NCBI GenBank assembly: GCA_039649115.1
Contig: JBBWZQ010000126.1
Coordinates: 1 to 12,149 of the forward strand
Length of the DNA: 12,149 bases
Origin: DATEJJ01 sp039649115
GTDB taxonomy: Bacteria > Actinomycetota > Actinomycetes > Mycobacteriales > Micromonosporaceae
Direction of reading: 5' to 3'
Shown: positions 1 to 6,327 of the stretch, in pieces
How the letters are laid out: each line of letters opens with the position of its first letter
Position numbering within the stretch: position 1 is the first letter of the stretch
The notes under the pieces: model-generated
Databases searched by the model: none
Told to the model about the DNA's origin: nothing
Seen by the model: only the letters and a program-made list of their open reading frames with translations
Position numbers and translations under genes: made by a program

Positions 1-515
1 GCCTGGCGTCCGGTGGCACCAACCCGTACGCGTACGTCAACAACCAGCCGACGATGCTGACCGACCCCCTCGGCACCAAGCCGAAGGGCAGCGGCGGCCT
101 GCCGAACCGGGAATTCCCGGTCATCGACCCGGATCCGCAGTCGGCCATCCCGCCGGAAGAGTGGATCACGTCGGCGGAGGGTACCACCGCCGGCGAGACG
201 CACCACTTCGTCGTCATGAAGGGCGGCCAGGTCCGGGCGATCTCCAATCGGCTCGACGAGTTCCAGGAGTACGACCCGGTGGAGGGGAACCTGTATCCCG
301 GTCACACGAGCCTGGCCGAGAAGGAGTCAGTGTGGATGGCCGGGACGTTGGACCTCAGCGAGGAGGGCGCCTTCACCGAGATCACCAACTGGTCGGGTCA
401 CTACCATCCGAACGACAATCTGAAGGGCTTCCGTCCGATCGAGGAGGTCGCGCGGAAAGCACTGGGCGAGGCCGGGTTCGCCGGATCCGATACGGCCACC
501 TGGAATCCCTGTTAG
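1..515 (+). CDS. Rhs/YD-repeat polymorphic toxin, C-terminal end (5' truncated by window)
   Basis: The frame is open from base 3 to a TAG at 513-515, giving the last 170 residues of a larger protein. It opens with NPYAYVNNQPTMLTDPLG, the conserved end of the Rhs-associated core. In this family the core forms a shell around a variable C-terminal toxin, and the DPLG motif marks the junction. About 145 residues follow. Their last 75 carry a GHTSL motif, an acidic AGTLDLSEEG stretch, ITNWSGHYHP and a helical end (IEEVARKALGEAGF). I associate the His-Thr-Ser plus SGHY pattern with tips of other polymorphic toxins, but I cannot name the fold or activity. Candidate functional residues are the two histidines in GHTS and SGHY. 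Delivery is presumably extracellular or contact-dependent, and the start and any signal lie upstream. The next gene begins 49 bases on, so the two are probably co-transcribed. Rhs assignment is firm; toxin assignment is inference. Confidence 0.85.
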   Translation, partial: LASGGTNPYAYVNNQPTMLTDPLGTKPKGSGGLPNREFPVIDPDPQSAIPPEEWITSAEGTTAGETHHFVVMKGGQVRAISNRLDEFQEYDPVEGNLYPGHTSLAEKESVWMAGTLDLSEEGAFTEITNWSGHYHPNDNLKGFRPIEEVARKALGEAGFAGSDTATWNPC

Positions 516-552
516 CAGTTAGTGGGGAGTCGCTCCGGCGGCCCCATCTCCC

Positions 553-556
553 GAGG
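553..556 (+). promoter_or_regulatory. Ribosome binding site fixing the start of the WD40 gene
   Basis: GAGG lies 8 bases before ATG 565 but only 2 bases before the in-frame GTG at 559. The spacing favours ATG 565, although an automatic call would begin at GTG 559, two codons earlier. Confidence 0.6.
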
Positions 557-564
557 ACGTGACG

Positions 565-2406
565 ATGAAGATCGATGGGCCGGATGCAGGGGCCGCTCCG
601 TGGGAGGTGGTCTGGGCCAGCGGCACAGACGACGACCCGCGGATGGTCCGCCGGTGGCGGGTCGGACCCGTGCGGACGGTCGCGTGGTCGGCTGGCTCTG
701 GCCTCCCGCTCGTCGCCGCTGGTGTCCCCTCCGGCATCCGGGTTTGGGACATCGACGGTGGAACCCTGTGGACGGCCGCGGGGGAGCCGCTCTGCCTCGC
801 GTTCGCGGACCCGACGCTCGTCAGCGGGCACACCGACGGGCTGCGGATCTGGGACGCTGCGACCGGGGCGCCGATCGGGCAGGTGACCGACATCGGGCAG
901 GTGCACCAGCTGATCGTCGTGGACACCCCGGATGGGCCGCAGGTGTTGACGCGCAACGGGCGCGACCGGGTCCAGCGGTGGTGGCTGCCGTCCGGGCGTC
1001 CGGTCGACGGGCCAGCACTGCCCGCCGCACACGCCATCGCGGCCGGCCGGCTCGGTGACGGCCGGTTCGTGCTGCTGGCGGGCCTCGACGGCCTCGCGCT
1101 GCGGGATCTGGGCAGCGACGAGCAGACCTGGGTCGTCGAGCCGCCGGGGCTCAACCGGATCCGGGCCGTCGCGCTGAGCACTGGGACCGGCCGTGACCTG
1201 GCCACCATTGTCGGTGACAAGGGCCAGATCCAGACCCTGGACGTACGTACGGGCATCCCCCTGGCCGCGGCGATACCGCCGCCGGACGGACGCCACGAGC
1301 AGGCCCGGCGCCCGCGGATCGCCGTCGTGGGCGGCGTCCTGGCGGTGTCCGACCGGTGGCGGGTCCGGCTCTACGACCCGGCCACCTCCCGACCGGCCGG
1401 GCCGCCGCTGCCCGGCCCGGTCGCCGCGGCCACGGTCGCCGCGGCCGGGAACCTCCTCCTTACTTCCTCGGAAGAGGATCAGACGGTCGCGCTGTGGGAC
1501 CTCAGCCGGTCGCCGGGACAGGAGCCGGGTCACGACGAGCGGGTCGTCGGGATCGCCCTTGCCGGCGCCGGCGTCGTGGTCAGCGCCGATGCCGGCGGTA
1601 CGCTGCTCGTCCGCGACGCGGCCGACGGCCGCCTCCTGCACCCGCCGACGCGTACCGCGGTCCTGAACACCCGATCCGTGACGGCGTGGACGGAAGGCCC
1701 GGCGATCGTGGCGGCGACCGGTGCCGGCGAGCGGGATTTCCCTGATCCGTTCGTGCGGCTCCTGAACCTCACGACCGGCGAGCCCCTCCGACCGCCCATC
1801 GACACCCGGCAACGGCTCGTACGCCACCTGACGAGCGCCGGTCCCATGCTCATCACCCGGGACGGCCCGCTGCGAGCGTGGCGGATCGCCGACGGTGCCC
1901 TGCTGGACGAACGGATCCCCGTCGCGAGGTCCGGGCCGACCGGGTTCGGCGTGGGCAGCCGCGGCGGCCGGATCGTGGTGGCCACCTCCACGTACCGCGA
2001 CCCGCTCGAGATCCAGGACCTGAGCGACCCGGACGCCGACCCGGTCCTCGTTCCCGACGCGGGCGACGGCCGGATCCTAACCGTCAGCGGGCCTTACATC
2101 GTTACCAGCGGGCGGGTCCTCGATACCACCGGGCGCACGATCGCCGCCGGCATCCGACGGCTGGCGGACGCTACCCTGGCCGCGGTGCGGGTGTGGCCGC
2201 AGGCGTACCTGGCCCATGAGGACGGCACGATCACGCTGACCGACCTGCTGACCGGCGACGACCTCGCCCCGCCGACGCTTTTGCCCAGTCCGGCGATCGG
2301 CCTGGCCACCACCGCGGACGGCGGCCTGCTGGTCGGCTACGGCAGCGATGTCACCCGGCTCAGCCCTCCTCTCCTCAGCCTCCCTGGCGTCGGGAAAGCC
2401 CGCTGA
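565..2406 (+). CDS. WD40-like beta-propeller protein beside the Rhs toxin
   Basis: This protein has about 613 residues, with no signal peptide or membrane segment, so it is probably cytosolic. It is built of blades ending in W-D or degenerate equivalents: IRVWDIDGG (Trp near residue 61), LRIWDAATG (96), VQRWWLPSG, IQTLDVRTG, VRLYDPATS, VALWDLSRS (311), LLVRDAADG, VRLLNLTTG, LRAWRIADG, LEIQDLSDP and ITLTDLLTG. At least eleven blades are recognisable, more than one seven-blade ring needs, so two propellers are likely. WD40 propellers are protein-binding scaffolds; no enzyme motif is fused. It follows the Rhs toxin tip by 49 bases on the same strand, where immunity genes usually sit, so it could bind and block the toxin. 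Most known Rhs immunity proteins are much smaller, so a general scaffold role is equally possible. Many blades have lost the Gly-His/Trp-Asp signature, suggesting a fast-evolving member. Confidence 0.82.
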   Translation: MKIDGPDAGAAPWEVVWASGTDDDPRMVRRWRVGPVRTVAWSAGSGLPLVAAGVPSGIRVWDIDGGTLWTAAGEPLCLAFADPTLVSGHTDGLRIWDAATGAPIGQVTDIGQVHQLIVVDTPDGPQVLTRNGRDRVQRWWLPSGRPVDGPALPAAHAIAAGRLGDGRFVLLAGLDGLALRDLGSDEQTWVVEPPGLNRIRAVALSTGTGRDLATIVGDKGQIQTLDVRTGIPLAAAIPPPDGRHEQARRPRIAVVGGVLAVSDRWRVRLYDPATSRPAGPPLPGPVAAATVAAAGNLLLTSSEEDQTVALWDLSRSPGQEPGHDERVVGIALAGAGVVVSADAGGTLLVRDAADGRLLHPPTRTAVLNTRSVTAWTEGPAIVAATGAGERDFPDPFVRLLNLTTGEPLRPPIDTRQRLVRHLTSAGPMLITRDGPLRAWRIADGALLDERIPVARSGPTGFGVGSRGGRIVVATSTYRDPLEIQDLSDPDADPVLVPDAGDGRILTVSGPYIVTSGRVLDTTGRTIAAGIRRLADATLAAVRVWPQAYLAHEDGTITLTDLLTGDDLAPPTLLPSPAIGLATTADGGLLVGYGSDVTRLSPPLLSLPGVGKAR

Positions 2407-2733
2407 CGGCACGCCTCACCTCATTGTGGCGGGCCGGCTTCCCCCGACCGGGGGGACCCATCAGCACTAACTGGCTGTCGATCAACAAGGATTACCTGCA
2501 TATCAAGCAGATCAGTGCGCCGCCGACCGGATCCCTTGGCCGACCACGACCCACAGTCCTGCGGGTGCCGAGAACCTCATCCGTGCTGCTGAGGCGGCAT
2601 GTTCGTATTCGTGGAGGAGCCCGCCGAGGCGATCGTGTCGGCGGATGTGCTGGTGTGTGATCGTGGCTGGGTCGGTGCGGCGGTCCGCTGGCGGAAGCCC
2701 GACATCGAAATGGGTTCCTGTCCGGGTCTGGAT
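2407..2733. other. Convergent intergenic gap, no convincing gene
   Basis: The WD40 gene and the minus-strand membrane-protein gene end facing each other here. A weak stem-loop sits at 2440-2456. A short plus frame opens at ATG 2599 (MFVFVEEPAEAIVSADV) but then runs antisense through the end of the membrane-protein gene. Its opening residues feel like a reading frame that recurs beside actinobacterial mobile elements, but I cannot confirm that. A 78-codon frame at 2424-2660 has no ribosome site. I would annotate neither as a gene. Confidence 0.5.
2440..2456. terminator. Weak stem-loop between convergent genes
   Basis: TCCCCC (2440-2445) pairs with GGGGGA (2451-2456) across a GACCG loop, 34 bases after the WD40 stop codon. 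There is no T tract. It could terminate the Rhs-WD40 transcript, but a six-pair stem is marginal. Confidence 0.35.
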
Positions 2734-4962
2734 CTATTGAGCTGGCCGCCCGGTGCCGGGAATGCGATCGGTCGGCAGGGTCAGCTCCGGGCCGGGCCGC
2801 TCCAGGATGTGTGCCGGATCGTCGAGCGCGTCGACGTGCCACAGCCGCACCGCGACGGTGGGCGTCGCCAGCCGGCCGTCGTTGACCGTGCCCGGCGCGC
2901 CACTGGAGAGCTCGAGCCCGTCGATGTTGAGGCTGGTCAGATAGTCGCGTCCCGCCGGGCGCCGGGCCGGTAGCAGGGCGTCGGCCAGGTGCACCGCGTC
3001 CCACGCGGGTGCCAGGAAGGTACCCAGGTCGTTGGGAAAGCACGGCTGGCTGGTCAGCTTCACCGCGGCGTCGAGCGGGCAGGCGTGGAGTAGTTGCCGG
3101 TCCGGCGTTCCGCTGGCCCGGTCGACACACTGGAACGTGCCGGGGATGTTCAGCAGGCCGCGCTCGGCATAGATCTGCCTGGTGAAGGTCGCCATCGCGG
3201 CTGGCGTCAGGTCGGCGCAGCTCGGGCCGCCCACGTAGTAGTCCACCGGCCAGGGCGCGTTGCTGACCGCGCGCAGCTGGTAGTTGGCCATGAACCGGCT
3301 CACCGACCCGTCGGCCAGCACCAGCCGGGGCGCGGAGTGGCCACAGACGTCATCGATCCGCTGGACGAAGTCGGCGAACCGGGTCCACCGGTCGGCGAAG
3401 AACAACACCGTCGGCGGGCCGGAGGTGGCAGCCGCACACACCGACTCGTCGATCCGGTCCAGGCTGGACAGGTGCCGCGCGGTCGCGCCCGGCGCGGACT
3501 TGACGGTGAGCAGCAGGTCGTTGACGAGCGAGGTGGTGTACTGGTCGGTCGGGTCCAGGTGCTGGTAGACGTCCAGCCGGAAACCGCCCGGGAAGCGGTT
3601 CGTCAACCGGGTCATCGCGTCCTTCGCATAGTCCAGATTGGACGGTGCCAGTTGCAGGTACCCGGGGCGGTCCACGAACGGCCGGCCCGCCGCGCCCAGG
3701 TCCGCCAGCAGGTTCGGCGCGATGAACGGGATACCGGCATCCAGCAGCCGGTTGATCGCGCGCTGGGTGGTGTCGCGGCTGTCGCCGCCGCCGATGACCA
3801 CCAGGCGCGGCCCGTACGCCTCGCGGTGGGCGATGAGCAGCCGGGCGATGTCGTCGGCGTGCGCCACGTCCTGGGCAGCATCGGCGATCACCACGTGCAC
3901 CCGGTGGCCAGTGGTCGCCCGGATCTGCGCCTGCGCGAACAGCATCGCCCGCAGCTGGTCGCGCTCGGCCGGGTAGTCGCGGCCGTCCGCGCACCGGGTG
4001 GCGTCGGCCGGGGACGGCTCGCAGGACAGCGCGCCCAGCCAGACCACCGTCAGATCGCCGGCCCGCAGCGGCTGGTTGTGCTCCAGGATCCGGCGCTCCA
4101 GCGCGGTGGTGACCGGGTCCCGCCCGAACGCGGGCGCGGCGAACACCCCGGCGTCCACGTTGTCGAGCAGCCCGTAGCAGCGCTCACCGCCCGCGGTGGC
4201 GCTCAGCACGGTCATGCCGGTGGAGGTGGGCAGCGTGTAGCAGCCGTGCAGCACGCCGGGCAGCCAGTCGGCGCGGGTCCAGCCGAGGAAGCCGAGCATC
4301 AGCGTCAGCGCGGCCAGGATGGCCCGGTGCGCGGCGGTCAGCGCCGGCTCCTTGACCAGCTTGACCAGCTTGTCCGAGGCGACCAGCGGGAGCACCACGG
4401 CGCCCACCGACACGGCCAGCGCGCGGGCCTCGCCGCTGCCCTGAAACATGTTGGCCACGAACACTGTGCCGGCTGCGAAGACCACGGCGGTGCCGGCCAG
4501 CAGCCCCACCACCCGCAGATTCGAGCTGAGCAGCGTGGCAAGCGCCGCCAGGGTCACCGCGGCCAGGATCGTCCACACCCCCACGTAGCCGCTCACCGCC
4601 GCGCGGAGCACGAGGACCAGCAGGGCCAGCACGGCCGCCAGCCGGGCCCGGCCCCGGGTCACCGCCCGCGCCGCCACCCGGGCCGCCGCCGCCCACTCGT
4701 CGGACTCGGCGCCGGCCTGCCGCAGCAGCGGGCGCAGCCGGCCGAACAGCCAGATCGCCGCCCAGACCGCGCCGACCGCGGCCAGCGCCAAGAAAACTGA
4801 CCAGAATCCGGCGGTACCGGAGACCAGCGCATCGCCGACCACGAGCGCCGCCAGCAGCACAGCGGCCAGCCGGAGTACGAACTCGGCGGTCAGCAACGAC
4901 CGCAGGAACCGTCCTGCCTGTCCACGGTCGGGCATCACCACATGGTAGGCAGCCGCCGCCAA
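2734..4962 (-). CDS. Polytopic membrane protein with extracytoplasmic binding-protein-like domain
   Basis: This is about 742 residues from a TTG at 4962. A GAGAG lies 6 bases before that TTG; ATG 4935, at codon 10, is the alternative start. Six or seven hydrophobic segments fall at about residues 27-48, 51-74, 108-126, 127-146, 151-173, 181-196 and 212-228. The remaining ~500 residues resemble a type I periplasmic binding protein of the branched-chain amino-acid receptor class: alternating strands and helices such as RLVVIGGGDSRDTTQRAINR, then GIPFIAPNLLADLG, GYLQLAPSNLDYAKDAM and VLFFADRWTRFADFV. All ten cysteines lie in this part, an even number, as expected of disulfides outside the membrane. 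No ABC ATPase, permease or kinase domain is present or adjacent, so a sensor or receptor role is more likely than transport. The ligand is unknown. A LysR gene lies upstream on the same strand, 129 bases away. Confidence 0.75.
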   Translation of the reverse strand: MAAAAYHVVMPDRGQAGRFLRSLLTAEFVLRLAAVLLAALVVGDALVSGTAGFWSVFLALAAVGAVWAAIWLFGRLRPLLRQAGAESDEWAAAARVAARAVTRGRARLAAVLALLVLVLRAAVSGYVGVWTILAAVTLAALATLLSSNLRVVGLLAGTAVVFAAGTVFVANMFQGSGEARALAVSVGAVVLPLVASDKLVKLVKEPALTAAHRAILAALTLMLGFLGWTRADWLPGVLHGCYTLPTSTGMTVLSATAGGERCYGLLDNVDAGVFAAPAFGRDPVTTALERRILEHNQPLRAGDLTVVWLGALSCEPSPADATRCADGRDYPAERDQLRAMLFAQAQIRATTGHRVHVVIADAAQDVAHADDIARLLIAHREAYGPRLVVIGGGDSRDTTQRAINRLLDAGIPFIAPNLLADLGAAGRPFVDRPGYLQLAPSNLDYAKDAMTRLTNRFPGGFRLDVYQHLDPTDQYTTSLVNDLLLTVKSAPGATARHLSSLDRIDESVCAAATSGPPTVLFFADRWTRFADFVQRIDDVCGHSAPRLVLADGSVSRFMANYQLRAVSNAPWPVDYYVGGPSCADLTPAAMATFTRQIYAERGLLNIPGTFQCVDRASGTPDRQLLHACPLDAAVKLTSQPCFPNDLGTFLAPAWDAVHLADALLPARRPAGRDYLTSLNIDGLELSSGAPGTVNDGRLATPTVAVRLWHVDALDDPAHILERPGPELTLPTDRIPGTGRPAQ

Positions 4963-4981
4963 CGCTCACTCTCGTCGATCC

Positions 4982-5004
4982 GTCCGGGTGGACCGACGCC
5001 GGAC
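4982..5004. repeat. Inverted repeat upstream of the membrane-protein gene
   Basis: GTCCGG (4982-4987) and CCGGAC (4999-5004) form perfect six-base arms around 11 bases. It lies between the LysR stop codon and the membrane-protein start. It could be an operator, a leader hairpin or a weak terminator; the sequence does not decide. Confidence 0.3.
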
Positions 5005-5091
5005 AACAGCGAGAGATCAGTACCATGCCGGGGAACACCGTGCGCCAGTTCCGAGGCCGCCCGAAGGCGCAGGTCGTTCGGGTCGGACAGG

Positions 5092-6129
5092 TCAGACGAA
5101 CGCACCGGGCCGGGTCTCGGTACCCGGAGGATTTCCCAACGCTGGGCCCCGCGGCCTCGCGCTCACGCCGTGGGGGGCCACCGTGGAGGCCGGGCGCGAC
5201 AGCGGCAGCGCCGGATCGCCCAGGCCGCCGACCATCGAGTCGAGCAGTTGCAGCATCGTCTGCTGGATCGGCGGGCAGTGCCCGGTGGGTCTGGTCACCG
5301 TGGCCACGGTGCGGCACAGCCGGCTGCCGGACAGCGGCCGCAACACCACGCCGCTCGGCCGGGCCAGCGCCGCGATCATGCGGGGCACCACCGCCACCCC
5401 GACCCCGGCTTCAACCAGCCCCAGCATGGCCAGGTAGTCGTTGGTCTCCGAGACCACCCGCGGCACGAACCCGGCGCCCCGGCAGGCCGACGCGAGCCCT
5501 GCCCGGCAACCGCCCGGGTGCGGGGCCACCCAGTGCTGGCCGGACAGCGCGGCCAGCGGGACCCGCGCCTCGTCGACCAGCGCGTGGTCGATTGGCAGGG
5601 CCACCGCCATCGCGTCCCGGGCGAGGACATGCCACCGCAGTCGGGGATCCCGGGTGGTGGCCGGACCCGGATAGTCGTAAGCCAGCGCGAGATCGAAGCC
5701 GCCAGCCAGCAGCGCCGGCAGCGCCTCCGGCGGATCGGCCTCCCGCAACGTCACCGTCGCCCGCGGCACCATCCGCCGGAACGCGCCGACCACCGGCGGC
5801 ACGATGGTCGCCGACGCGGTGGGGAAGCTGACCATCCGTAGCTCGCCGCCGTCGGCGCCGGTCGCCACGGCCAGCTCGGCCGCCGTGTCCCGCAGGTGGG
5901 CCAGCAGCTCGTCGGTGCGGCGCAACAGGATCTGCCCCGGCGGGGTGACCCGGACGCTGCGCCCGCAGCGGATCAGCAGGGCCGCGCCGATCTCCTGCTC
6001 CAGCTTGGCGATGTGCTGTGACACGGCCGGTTGGCTGATCCGCAGGGCGGTCGCCGCCGCCGTGAAGGTGCCGTTGACCACCACTTCCCGGAACACCCGC
6101 AACCGGGTGGCATCGACCAAGGTGAACAC
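5092..6129 (-). CDS. LysR-family transcriptional regulator
   Basis: This is about 345 residues from GTG 6129; no clear ribosome site precedes it. The N-terminal winged helix-turn-helix is typical: LRVFREVVVNGTFTAAATAL, then RISQPAVSQHIAKLEQEIG (helix-turn-helix about residues 22-46), then VTPPGQILLRRTDELL leading into the linker helix. The effector-binding domain (about 95-300) has the usual landmarks GELRMVSFPTASATIVPPVV, LLAGGFDLALAYDYPG and VEAGVGVAVVPRMIAALA. Family members average about 300 residues, and this one carries a ~40-residue Pro/Gly/Ala-rich tail. It would act as a tetrameric DNA-binding regulator responding to a small, unidentified ligand. The divergent secreted-protein gene starts 198 bases away with a LysR box between them, which makes that gene the most likely target. 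It may also autoregulate and affect the membrane-protein gene downstream. Confidence 0.93.
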   Translation of the reverse strand: MFTLVDATRLRVFREVVVNGTFTAAATALRISQPAVSQHIAKLEQEIGAALLIRCGRSVRVTPPGQILLRRTDELLAHLRDTAAELAVATGADGGELRMVSFPTASATIVPPVVGAFRRMVPRATVTLREADPPEALPALLAGGFDLALAYDYPGPATTRDPRLRWHVLARDAMAVALPIDHALVDEARVPLAALSGQHWVAPHPGGCRAGLASACRGAGFVPRVVSETNDYLAMLGLVEAGVGVAVVPRMIAALARPSGVVLRPLSGSRLCRTVATVTRPTGHCPPIQQTMLQLLDSMVGGLGDPALPLSRPASTVAPHGVSARPRGPALGNPPGTETRPGAFV

Positions 6130-6227
6130 GCCATCAACCTACGGCTCCGGCTCCCAATACATGGCCCACTGTCCGCTTCACGACCGATTCGGTGGTATTC
6201 CCCAGGTCGAACGACGGATTCCGTGCC

Positions 6228-6244
6228 CATAAGCGCAAGTTATG
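6228..6244. promoter_or_regulatory. Candidate LysR-type T-N11-A operator
   Basis: CATAA (6228-6232) and TTATG (6240-6244) are perfect inverted arms around seven bases. T6230 and A6242 give the LysR consensus T-N11-A with dyad symmetry. The site lies 84 bases before the secreted-protein ATG and 99 bases before the regulator's GTG. It is the most AT-rich, symmetric element in this otherwise GC-rich gap, as expected for a divergent LysR promoter region. I see no confident -35/-10 pair. Confidence 0.55.
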
Positions 6245-6315
6245 CGTACCACAGTCTGATGTCCCTCGCTCCTTCCCATGTGACCGGCGCCCCGCCGGGT
6301 CACGCCCCGCCTGTG

Positions 6316-6321
6316 AAGGGA
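6316..6321 (+). promoter_or_regulatory. Ribosome binding site for the secreted lectin protein
   Basis: AAGGGA lies 6 bases before ATG 6328. This fixes the start, although the frame stays open upstream to 6031; that extension would be antisense to the LysR gene and would bury the signal peptide. Confidence 0.8.
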
Positions 6322-6327
6322 CTGACC

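Noticed and set aside
559..561. GTG as the WD40 gene start
   Set aside because: Only 2 bases separate it from the GAGG ribosome site; ATG 565 has proper spacing.
382..1827. Long minus-strand frame opposite the Rhs end and WD40 gene
   Set aside because: It is Arg/Pro/Gly-rich with no domain, a typical shadow in high-GC DNA. The plus strand has recognisable WD blades.
3094..4800. 568-codon plus-strand frame opposite the membrane protein
   Set aside because: It is His/Arg/Gln/Gly-rich low-complexity sequence, antisense to a gene with clear membrane segments and a binding-protein pattern.
6031..6327. Upstream extension of the secreted-protein frame by 99 codons
   Set aside because: It would be antisense to the LysR gene and would bury a clear signal peptide. 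ATG 6328 has a well-placed AAGGGA ribosome site.
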